The position numbers and the translations under genes are program-made. A stretch of 64,000 nt of DNA, taken from contig NZ_CALFXI010000061.1 in NCBI RefSeq assembly GCF_937958065.1, positions 1 to 64,000 of the forward strand. The letters run 5' to 3'. Positions 1-7,554 of the stretch are shown piece by piece; position 1 is the stretch's first letter, and every line of letters starts with the position of its first letter. The notes beneath the pieces were generated by a model. That model ran no database searches, was not told the DNA's origin, and worked only from the letters and a program-made list of their open reading frames with translations. The DNA is from an uncultured Steroidobacter sp. GTDB taxonomy: Bacteria; Pseudomonadota; Gammaproteobacteria; Steroidobacterales; Steroidobacteraceae.

Positions 1-2
1 TC

Positions 3-1841
3 ATTCAAGAGCTCGAAGCCGCCTTCCTCGGCGCGGGCTGGAACGTCATCAAGGTCATCTGGGGCTCGCGTTGGGATCCCCTGCTCGCCAAGGACACCAA
101 GGGCCTGCTGCGCCGGGTGATGGAAGAGTGCGTCGACGGCGAATATCAGAACTTCAAGGCCAAGGGCGGCGCTTACACGCGCGAGCATTTCTTCGGCAAG
201 TATCCCGAGCTCAAAGAGATGGTCGCCAACATGTCGGACGACGACATCTGGCGCCTGAACCGCGGCGGCCACGATTACAAGAAAGTCTGGAACGCCTACA
301 ACGCGGCGGTGAATCACAAGGGCACGCCCACGGTGATCCTGTGCAAGACCGTCAAGGGCTTCATGATGGGCCGGTGGGGTGAGAGTCAGAACATCACCCA
401 CCAGCAGAAGAAGCTCGACGACGAGGCGCTGAAGGAATTCCGCAAGCGCGTCTACATCGACATTCCGGACGAGCAACTCGCCAAGTCGCCGTTCCAGCGA
501 CTGCCGGAAGACAGCGAAGAGATGAAATATCTGCGCGAGCGCCGCGCGCGGCTCGGCGGTCCGCTGCCGCAGCGACGCGCGAATGCGCCGTCGCTGACCG
601 TGCCTTCGCTCGAAGCCTTCGACTCGCTGCTGCAGTCCTCGGGCGATCGTGAGTTCTCCACCACGATGGCGTTCGTGCGCATCCTGCAGATGCTGGTGAA
701 GGACAAGAACATCGGCAAGAACGTCGTGCCGATCGTGCCGGACGAGGCGCGCACCTTCGGTATGGAAGGCATGTTCCGCCAGGTCGGCATCTATTCCTCG
801 GCGGGTCAGCTGTACACGCCGCAGGACGCCGATCAGCTGATGTTCTACAAGGAAGACAAGAAGGGTCAGATTCTCGAGGAAGGCATCAACGAAGGCGGTG
901 CGCTCGCTTCGTTCATCGCGGCCGGTACCGCGTATGCCAACCACAACGTGAACATGATTCCGTTCTACATCTATTACTCGATGTTCGGATTCCAGCGCGT
1001 TGGCGATTTCATCTGGGCGGCCGGCGACAGCCAGGCGCGCGGCTTCCTGCTGGGCGGCACGTCCGGCCGCACGACGCTCGCGGGCGAAGGCTTGCAGCAC
1101 CAGGATGGTCACAGCCATCTGGCGGCGAGCACGATTCCGAACTGCGTCGCCTACGATCCGACCTTCGCATACGAGCTCGCCGTCATCATTCAGGATGGCC
1201 TGCGCCGCATGTTTGCCGAGCAGGAAGACATCTTCTATTACCTCTCGGTGATGAACGAGAACTACGCGCACCCGGCCATGCCGAAAGGCGCGGAGGCGGG
1301 CATCCTCAAAGGCATGTACCTGCTGCAGTCGGGCGGCAAGGGCAAAGTGCGCGTCAACCTGATGGGCTCCGGCACGATCCTGCGGGAGGTCATCAAGGCT
1401 GCCGAGATTCTCGAGAAGGATTACGGCGTGCCGGCCGACGTGTTCAGCGCGACCAGCTTCTCCGAGCTGCGTCGTGAAGCGCTGGATGTCGAGCGCAGGA
1501 ACCTGCTGAATCCGGATGCGCCGCAGGCCGTGCCGTATGTGCGGCAGGTGCTCGGCGATCGCACCGGTCCGTTCATCGCTTCGACGGACTACATGCGCAT
1601 CGTGCCCGATCAAATACGTCAGTGGGTCCCCGGACGGTTCATCGTGCTCGGCACCGATGGTTACGGCCGCAGCGACTCGCGTGCCGAGCTTCGCCGGCAT
1701 TTCGAAGTCGACGCCGCGCATGTCGTGGTGGCCTCGCTGCGCGCGCTCGCCGACGAAGGCAAGCTCGACATGGCGACCGTCAAGGGTGCGATCAAGAAGT
1801 TCAACATCGATCCGGACAAGCCGAATCCGGTCACGCAGTAA
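3..1841 (+). CDS. aceE: Pyruvate dehydrogenase E1 component (homodimeric type), 5' end outside window
   Basis: Thiamine-diphosphate-dependent E1 of the pyruvate dehydrogenase complex; it decarboxylates pyruvate and passes the acetyl group to the lipoyl domains of AceF. The reading frame is open from base 3, so the gene begins upstream of the window; about 613 C-terminal residues are visible of the roughly 890 usual for the family. Recognisable AceE stretches include GAGWNVIKVIWGSRWDPLL at the left edge, then HVNMIPFYIYYSMFGFQRVGD-like and AGEGLQHQDGHSHL segments, and the C-terminal VLGTDGYGRSDSR. The stop is followed 27 bases later by aceF, so the two are co-transcribed. Identification rests on family sequence memory and on operon order E1-E2-E3. 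Confidence 0.97.
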   Translation: MQELEAAFLGAGWNVIKVIWGSRWDPLLAKDTKGLLRRVMEECVDGEYQNFKAKGGAYTREHFFGKYPELKEMVANMSDDDIWRLNRGGHDYKKVWNAYNAAVNHKGTPTVILCKTVKGFMMGRWGESQNITHQQKKLDDEALKEFRKRVYIDIPDEQLAKSPFQRLPEDSEEMKYLRERRARLGGPLPQRRANAPSLTVPSLEAFDSLLQSSGDREFSTTMAFVRILQMLVKDKNIGKNVVPIVPDEARTFGMEGMFRQVGIYSSAGQLYTPQDADQLMFYKEDKKGQILEEGINEGGALASFIAAGTAYANHNVNMIPFYIYYSMFGFQRVGDFIWAAGDSQARGFLLGGTSGRTTLAGEGLQHQDGHSHLAASTIPNCVAYDPTFAYELAVIIQDGLRRMFAEQEDIFYYLSVMNENYAHPAMPKGAEAGILKGMYLLQSGGKGKVRVNLMGSGTILREVIKAAEILEKDYGVPADVFSATSFSELRREALDVERRNLLNPDAPQAVPYVRQVLGDRTGPFIASTDYMRIVPDQIRQWVPGRFIVLGTDGYGRSDSRAELRRHFEVDAAHVVVASLRALADEGKLDMATVKGAIKKFNIDPDKPNPVTQ

Positions 1842-1868
1842 GGCCCGGTCAAGCGCTGATTAATCAAG

Positions 1869-3611
1869 ATGGCAACAGATATCAAAGTCCCGGATCTCGG
1901 CGACTTCAAGGACGTCGAGGTCATCGACGTGCTGGTCAAGCCCGGTGACCAGGTCGAAGTCGACACGCCGCTGCTGACGCTGGAAACGGAGAAGGCGACC
2001 ATGGACGTACCGTCCACGGCCGCTGGTGTCATCACCTCGCTCGCGTTGAAGAAGGGCGATCGGGTTTCCAAGGGCAGCCTGATCGGTCAGATCGAAGCCC
2101 AGGGGGGCGGCGTGCAAGCGCCGTCCGCGCCGGCGAAGAAGAGCGGCACGGCGGAGGAGCCCGTCTCCACCAACTCGCTCAGCATCGAACAGTCCAAGAG
2201 CAATGCCGGCGCGTCGGCCAAGGCTGATGCTCCAACCGATGCGGCGCCGAGCAAACCAGCTGCGAGCGGCAGCGCTGCGGGCGGCGGTGAAGTTCGCGTG
2301 CCCGACCTCGGTGACTTCAAAGATGTGGAAGTCATCGATGTGCTGGTCAAGCCCGGCGATCGCATCGAAGTCGACACGCCGCTGCTGACGCTGGAAACCG
2401 AGAAGGCGACGATGGATGTTCCGTCCACGGCCGCCGGTGTGCTCAAGTCGCTTGCGTTGAAGAAAGGCGACCGCGTTTCCAAAGGCGCTTTGATCGGTCT
2501 GCTCGAAGGGGCTGCTGCCCCTGCTGCGAAGAGTGCGCCGGAAGAGCCCAAGGCGCCCCGCCCTGAACCCGCGAAAGCCGCCGCACCCGCTGCGGCGCCG
2601 GCGAAGCAAGAGCCGGCACCTGCTCCCGCAGCCGCTGCTCCGGCTCCCGCTGCAGCGAGAGGCTTGCCGCCGATCGACGAAGCTGGATTCGCTCGTGCTT
2701 ACGCCAGCCCCTCGGTTCGCAAGTTCGCGCGCGAGCTCGGCGCCGATCTGAGCCATATCAAAGGCACGGGGCCGAAAGGTCGCATCACGCCCGACGACGT
2801 GAAGGCGTTCGTCAAGCAGGCACTGTCCTCGGGGGCTCCTGCTGGCGCGGCGGCCGCTGGCGGCGGCGCGCTGCCGAAGGTTCCGGAGATCGATTTCTCC
2901 AAGTTCGGCGAGATCGAGATTCAGCCGCTCAGCCGCATTCAGAAGATTTCCGGCCCGCATCTGCAGGCCAGCTGGCTGAACATCCCGCACGTCTGGCAGA
3001 TGGACGAAGCGGATATCACCGAGCTGGAAGAAACCCGCAAGAAGCTCAAGGGCGAAGCCGAGAAGCAAGGCATCAAGCTCACGCCGCTCGCGTTCGTGCT
3101 GCGTGCCTGCGTGCTGGCGTTGAAACAGTTCCCGAACGTCAACAGCTCGCTGGAGTCCTCGGGCAAGAATCTGGTCCTGAAGAAGTACATCAATCTGGGC
3201 TTCGCGGCGGACACCCCGGGCGGCCTGGTCGTGCCGGTGATCAAGGACGCCGACAAGAAGGACATCTATGAGATCGCGCGCGAGCTCGCCGTGCTCTCCG
3301 AGAAGGCGCGTGCCGGCAAGCTGACGATCGCCGAGATGCAGGGTGCGACGTTCACGGTCTCGAGTCTGGGTGGCATCGGTGGCGTGGGCTTCACGCCCAT
3401 CATCAATGCGCCGGAGGTCGCGATCCTGGGCGTGGCGAAGTCGAGCTTCAAGCCGGTTTATAAAGACGGCCAGTTCGTGCCGCGCCTGATGCTGCCGTAT
3501 ACGCTGGCCTACGATCACCGCGTGATCGACGGTGCTGCCGGTGTGCGCTTCACCACCTTCCTGGCGGAGAAGCTCGCTGACGTGCGTAAGCTGATCGAGG
3601 CGGTGCCGTGA
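1869..3611 (+). CDS. aceF: Dihydrolipoamide acetyltransferase (E2) with two lipoyl domains
   Basis: E2 core of the pyruvate dehydrogenase complex, 580 residues; it transfers acetyl from lipoyl-lysine to CoA. Visible in order: lipoyl domain 1 (about 4-75), an acidic/Ala-Pro linker, lipoyl domain 2 (about 142-215), a long Ala-Pro linker, a peripheral subunit-binding domain (about 275-315, ASPSVRKFARELG) and the catalytic domain ending with the active-site stretch AYDHRVIDGA. Both lipoyl domains carry the lipoylation motif ETEKATMDVP and are almost identical to each other and to the one on lpdA. The ATG lies 27 bases after aceE; the TGA overlaps the GTG start of lpdA by four bases, indicating translational coupling. 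Confidence 0.97.
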   Translation: MATDIKVPDLGDFKDVEVIDVLVKPGDQVEVDTPLLTLETEKATMDVPSTAAGVITSLALKKGDRVSKGSLIGQIEAQGGGVQAPSAPAKKSGTAEEPVSTNSLSIEQSKSNAGASAKADAPTDAAPSKPAASGSAAGGGEVRVPDLGDFKDVEVIDVLVKPGDRIEVDTPLLTLETEKATMDVPSTAAGVLKSLALKKGDRVSKGALIGLLEGAAAPAAKSAPEEPKAPRPEPAKAAAPAAAPAKQEPAPAPAAAAPAPAAARGLPPIDEAGFARAYASPSVRKFARELGADLSHIKGTGPKGRITPDDVKAFVKQALSSGAPAGAAAAGGGALPKVPEIDFSKFGEIEIQPLSRIQKISGPHLQASWLNIPHVWQMDEADITELEETRKKLKGEAEKQGIKLTPLAFVLRACVLALKQFPNVNSSLESSGKNLVLKKYINLGFAADTPGGLVVPVIKDADKKDIYEIARELAVLSEKARAGKLTIAEMQGATFTVSSLGGIGGVGFTPIINAPEVAILGVAKSSFKPVYKDGQFVPRLMLPYTLAYDHRVIDGAAGVRFTTFLAEKLADVRKLIEAVP

Positions 3612-5494
3612 CCAAAGTCAACGTTCCCGATATTGGTGACTTCAAGGACGTCGAAGTCATCGACGTGCTGGTCAAGCCGGGCGATGAGATTGCGCTCGAA
3701 ACGCCGCTGGTCACGCTGGAAACCGAGAAGGCGACCATGGACGTGCCGTCGAATGCGGCGGGTGTCGTCAAATCGGTGGCCTTGAAGAAGGGCGATCGGG
3801 TTTCCAAAGGCAGCTTGATTCTCGAAGTCGAGGCCGCGGGCGCCGCCCCGGCGGCCAACGAAGCCCCGGCTGCAAAAGCAACAAACGCCGCAGCACCTGC
3901 CCCCGCCAAGAAAGAAGAGGACGTTCCTTTCACGGACACGATCGTCCGAGAGCAGAAGGCGAAAGCTGCCGCTGCAAGCTCGGCCGCAACCGCTCCGACG
4001 CCTGCCAAAGATACGTCGGGCGGCTCGTACGACTACGACATGGTCGTGCTAGGCGCTGGCCCTGGCGGCTACACCGCCGCGTTCCGTGCGGCCGATCTCG
4101 GCATGAAGGTCGCTTTGGTCGAACGTTGGCCGCAGCTCGGCGGCGTGTGTCTCAACGTTGGCTGCATCCCGTCAAAGGCGCTGCTTCACGCCGCAAAAGT
4201 GATCGAAGAAGCGCACGAGATTGAGGTGGCCGGCGTGACTTTCGGCAAACCCCAGATCGACACCGCGAAACTGCGTGGCTGGAAAGAGAAGGTGGTCGGC
4301 AAATTGACCGGCGGTCTGGGCATGCTCGCCAAGCAGCGCAAAGTCGAGGTCATCCGCGGCATCGGGACATTCGTCTCGCCGCACGAGATGCAGATCGCGA
4401 ACACCGACATGACTCCGCAGTCCACGGTGTTGTCCAAGGGCGAAAATGCGCCGGGCGAAGGCGCGCGCAGGATCTCCTTCAAGAACTGCATCATCGCGGC
4501 CGGCTCTGAAGTCGTTCGGCTGCCGGGGCTGCCGGACGATCCGCGCATCATCGATTCCACGGGCGCGCTCGAGCTCGATCTGCCGAAGCGCATGCTGGTC
4601 ATCGGCGGCGGCATCATCGGCCTCGAAATGGCCTGCGTATACGATGCCCTGGGCACCAAGGTCAGTGTCGTCGAGCTGACCGACGGCCTGATCCCGGGTT
4701 GCGACCGCGACCTGGTGCGTCCGCTCGAAAAACGCATCGGCAAGCGCTACGAAAAGATCATGGTGAAGACCAAGGTCACCAAGGTCGAGGCGCTCAAGGA
4801 AGGCATTCGGGTCACGTTCGAGGGCGAGCAGGCCATCGAGCCGCAGGTCTACGACAAGGTGCTGGTCGCCGTCGGCCGCAGCCCGAACGGCAAGAAGATC
4901 GGCGCGGAAGCGGCCGGCGTGATCGTCAACGAGCGCGGCTTCATTCCGGTCGACAAGCAGATGCGCACCAACGTTTCGCACATCTTCGCGATCGGCGATA
5001 TCGCCGGCCAGCCCATGCTCGCTCACAAGGCCTCGCATGAAGGCAAGCTCGCGGCCGAAGTCGCCCATGGCGAGAAGCGCTTCTTCGACGCGCGCGTGAT
5101 TCCGTCGGTCGCATACACCGATCCGGAAATCGCGTGGGTCGGCCTGACCGAGACCGAAGCCAAGGCCAAAGGCATCGCGTACGAGAAGGGCAGCTTCCCC
5201 TGGTCCGCCAACGCCCGTTCACTCACGCTCGGGCGCGACGACGGCCTGACCAAGGTGCTGTTCGATCCCAGCACGCATCGGATCATCGGGGGCGGCATCG
5301 TCGGCCCGAACGCCGGCGACCTGATTTCCGAAATCGCCCTGGCCATCGAGATGAACACCGATGCCGCCGATCTGGGCCTGACCATCCATCCGCATCCGAC
5401 CCTGTCGGAGACGGTGATGTTCTCGGCCGAAGCCTATGAGGGCACGCTGACCGATCTGTACGTGCCCAAGAAGGCGGCCCGCGCCGCTCACTGA
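3608..5494 (+). CDS. lpdA: Dihydrolipoamide dehydrogenase (E3) with N-terminal lipoyl domain
   Basis: FAD-dependent E3 that reoxidises dihydrolipoamide with NAD. It has 628 residues against about 475 for the plain enzyme; the excess is an N-terminal lipoyl domain (about 3-75, ETEKATMDVP) and an Ala-rich linker to about 140. The flavoprotein part shows the FAD-binding GAGPGGYTAAFRAADLG, the redox disulfide GGVCLNVGCIPSK, the NAD-binding GGGIIGLEMA and the C-terminal catalytic HPHPTLSE. Start is GTG, within a GTGA overlap with the aceF stop. E3 proteins with a fused lipoyl domain are known in several proteobacteria (established knowledge); the operon order supports a role in pyruvate dehydrogenase rather than 2-oxoglutarate dehydrogenase. 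Confidence 0.96.
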   Translation: MTKVNVPDIGDFKDVEVIDVLVKPGDEIALETPLVTLETEKATMDVPSNAAGVVKSVALKKGDRVSKGSLILEVEAAGAAPAANEAPAAKATNAAAPAPAKKEEDVPFTDTIVREQKAKAAAASSAATAPTPAKDTSGGSYDYDMVVLGAGPGGYTAAFRAADLGMKVALVERWPQLGGVCLNVGCIPSKALLHAAKVIEEAHEIEVAGVTFGKPQIDTAKLRGWKEKVVGKLTGGLGMLAKQRKVEVIRGIGTFVSPHEMQIANTDMTPQSTVLSKGENAPGEGARRISFKNCIIAAGSEVVRLPGLPDDPRIIDSTGALELDLPKRMLVIGGGIIGLEMACVYDALGTKVSVVELTDGLIPGCDRDLVRPLEKRIGKRYEKIMVKTKVTKVEALKEGIRVTFEGEQAIEPQVYDKVLVAVGRSPNGKKIGAEAAGVIVNERGFIPVDKQMRTNVSHIFAIGDIAGQPMLAHKASHEGKLAAEVAHGEKRFFDARVIPSVAYTDPEIAWVGLTETEAKAKGIAYEKGSFPWSANARSLTLGRDDGLTKVLFDPSTHRIIGGGIVGPNAGDLISEIALAIEMNTDAADLGLTIHPHPTLSETVMFSAEAYEGTLTDLYVPKKAARAAH

Positions 5495-5542
5495 TCGAAG
5501 CGACGTCGCCCAAGCGTCATATTTTGGAGATGTTCATGCAAC

Positions 5543-5564
5543 GGCTTGTCCTGCGGGACAAGCC
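5543..5564 (+). terminator. Stem-loop after lpdA
   Basis: Perfect 9-bp inverted repeat GGCTTGTCC/GGACAAGCC with a TGCG loop, 48 bases after the lpdA stop. No T-run follows, so it may be an mRNA-stabilising hairpin or a weak terminator of the ace operon. A second smaller repeat (CTTGCC/GGCAAG) follows at about 5578-5594. Confidence 0.45.
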
Positions 5565-5809
5565 CCCGCCAAGTTGCCTTGCCGGTTGGGCAAGACCGGG
5601 GCGCCATCCTGCTGATTGCGCTTGGATTATTTTCACTACGTTCGGATAACTGAACGGGGACCACGGTTGCGTGGGACCTCCAGGGTTTGATTCCGGACGA
5701 TGACCGGTCCACCTCAGTGGAAACCCCTTTTGCACAACCCGCCGACGAAGGATACAACTACAGTCGCGATGCATAAGAGTGGTCGGACACACGTCGCTTA
5801 GGAATGTTT
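5565..5809. other. Intergenic region before sigma factor gene
   Basis: About 245 bases without a convincing gene. It should contain the promoter of the first FecI-FecR-receptor operon. Short open frames on the minus strand here lack a plausible start context or recognisable sequence. I see no lasso-type leader motif in this stretch on either strand. Confidence 0.4.
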
Positions 5810-6430
5810 GTGATCGATCGTCGGAGCTACGGGGACGTCGAGGTTGGCTCGCCTGCGCGTACGGTCGACGCGCCTCCAGCAGCTGCCGGTTCAGCCGCAC
5901 CGGGCCCGGTCGATCACGGTAACTCGAGGAACCGCTTCGCGCAGTGGTTCAAGGATTGGCGCAAGCCCGTGAGACATTGGTTGTCCCGTCGCGCTTCGGT
6001 TCCAGCCGCCGAGCTGGACGATCTGGCCCAGGAAGTGTTCCTGCGGCTGCTACGTTATAGCGAGAACACCGCGGTCGAGAACCCTTTGGGGTACCTGTTG
6101 CGGATAGCAGGCAATGTCGCCAGTGAATGGCGCGAGCGTGCCCGCGTTTCCAAACCGCATGACCGGGAGTGGCTCGAGGAGTTGCAGATCGAGCCCGATC
6201 AGGAGCCGGAGAATTCAGTCAGCCAGGCCCGCAGCGACGCGAACGTGCAGGCCGCGGTCGAGAAGCTGCCGCCGCGCCAGCGCCAGGTACTACTGTTACG
6301 GGTGAACGAGGGACTCACGTACAAGCAGATCGCCGAGCGACTCGAACTGTCGCCCCGCGCGGTGCTGCGTGATCTGTCCCGTGCCTACAGCCAGCTGCGC
6401 ACGCGCCTGGACCCGGAAGACCTCAAGTGA
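5810..6430 (+). CDS. ECF RNA polymerase sigma factor, FecI family (copy 1)
   Basis: About 206-residue extracytoplasmic-function sigma factor. Region 2 is visible around DDLAQEVFLRLLRYSENT and region 4 as LPPRQRQVLLLRVNEGLTYKQIAERLELS. I chose GTG at 5810 over the ATG at 5804: AGGA then lies seven bases upstream, and the sequence gtgatcgatcg is exactly the start of the two other sigma genes in this window (19920 and 22934). Its stop overlaps the FecR gene by four bases. By family logic it is held inactive by the downstream FecR protein and released when the adjacent TonB receptor binds its ligand. Its target promoters are not identifiable by eye. Confidence 0.93.
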   Translation: MIDRRSYGDVEVGSPARTVDAPPAAAGSAAPGPVDHGNSRNRFAQWFKDWRKPVRHWLSRRASVPAAELDDLAQEVFLRLLRYSENTAVENPLGYLLRIAGNVASEWRERARVSKPHDREWLEELQIEPDQEPENSVSQARSDANVQAAVEKLPPRQRQVLLLRVNEGLTYKQIAERLELSPRAVLRDLSRAYSQLRTRLDPEDLK

Positions 6431-7548
6431 TGGAAGCACAAGAGGAACAGGATATGTCAACAGCATCGGACCGTACGCGCATGACGAGCCAAGAAGCGGC
6501 CTACTGGTACCTTCGCTGCTCCGACGAGCGGGCCATGCGGTACTTCGATCGCAAGCTGTTTCTTTCCTGGCTGAAACGTTCGCCGGAGAACGTCGCGGAG
6601 CTGCTGCGCATCGCCGATCTGGACGGGAAGTTCGCCCGGCTGCGCTTGCTCTCCGTGGTCAACGAGCTGCGGGACTCCAATGTCTACGACATAGCGACCG
6701 GCGGCCTCGTATCGCAGTACGACTACAACCCGAGCAAGTTCGTCCCCGATACGGTGAAAACGAAGTTTCGATCGGGCTGGGCGCTGGCCGCCACGGTTTC
6801 GGCCCTCGCCATATTGTTCTCGTTCGGTGTCGAGCTGCGGGACAAGCCGGCCGAAGGCACGGTGACCACGGCGGTGGCCAGCCAGCTGCAGCAGCTGACC
6901 CTGGCCGACGGAAGTGTCGTTCACATCGATGCTCGCACCCGGCTCGACGTGGAATTCACTGCGGAGCGCCGCCTCGTTCATCTCTATGAGGGACAGGCGG
7001 TGTTCGAGGTCGCGAAGGATCCGAGCCGGCCGTTCACGGTGAGCACTCACATCGTCGATGTCACCGCCGTCGGTACGAGATTCGGTGTCGCGATCAGCCC
7101 GGGAGTGACCACTACCGTGTCCGAAGGTGTGGTGAGGGTTACGGCCCACGGCAAGCTGGATGACGATTCGGCCGTACGGCTGCATGCTGGCGAGCAACTG
7201 CGTGTGCACGATGTCGGCTTCGGCCAGAAGCTGCGGGTCTTTGGCGGCCTGTCCACCGATCTCTCCAAGCCCCAGGTCGTCAAAGTCGATGCGGAACGCA
7301 AGCTGGCCTGGGTCGACGGCTGGTTGAAGTTCGAGGGCGAAACGGTCGAAGAGATCGCGAACGAGTTCAATCGCCGCAATGTTCAACAGATAGAAATCGA
7401 AGATCGCGCCATTGGCGAGCGACATCTGACCGGCTACTACCGGTTCCGCGCCAACAGCCCGGAGAGCTTCGTCAAGGTGCTCGACAGCCTGGAGGGTATC
7501 GCTGTGCGCAGAGAGGGCGGGAACGTATTGCGCGTCACGTCGGATTGA
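6427..7548 (+). CDS. FecR-type anti-sigma factor / transmembrane regulator (copy 1)
   Basis: About 373 residues counted from the overlapping GTG. A start at ATG 6430, or at ATG 6454 with AGAGGAA just upstream, is also possible. The N-terminal cytoplasmic anti-sigma part (YWYLRCSDERAMRYFDRKLFLSWL) is followed by one membrane segment near residue 125 (ALAATVSALAILFSFGV). The periplasmic FecR domain follows, with the hallmark LADGSVVHIDARTRLDVEF, GQAVFEVAKDPSRPF and VTAVGTRFGV, then a C-terminal STN-like module. It relays occupancy of the outer-membrane receptor at 7555 to the sigma factor at 5810. The three genes are tightly spaced (4-base overlap, then a 6-base gap), so they form one operon. 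Confidence 0.93.
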   Translation: MMEAQEEQDMSTASDRTRMTSQEAAYWYLRCSDERAMRYFDRKLFLSWLKRSPENVAELLRIADLDGKFARLRLLSVVNELRDSNVYDIATGGLVSQYDYNPSKFVPDTVKTKFRSGWALAATVSALAILFSFGVELRDKPAEGTVTTAVASQLQQLTLADGSVVHIDARTRLDVEFTAERRLVHLYEGQAVFEVAKDPSRPFTVSTHIVDVTAVGTRFGVAISPGVTTTVSEGVVRVTAHGKLDDDSAVRLHAGEQLRVHDVGFGQKLRVFGGLSTDLSKPQVVKVDAERKLAWVDGWLKFEGETVEEIANEFNRRNVQQIEIEDRAIGERHLTGYYRFRANSPESFVKVLDSLEGIAVRREGGNVLRVTSD

Positions 7549-7554
7549 CCGCCG

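Noticed and set aside
1860..3518. Long minus-strand open frame opposite aceF (552 codons)
   Set aside because: It mirrors the codon pattern of aceF in a GC-rich genome; the sequence is low-complexity and Arg-rich with no family likeness.
5488..5757. Minus-strand frame upstream of the first sigma gene checked for a third lasso precursor
   Set aside because: No DLGDA/ETR leader pattern and the start lacks a ribosome-binding site.
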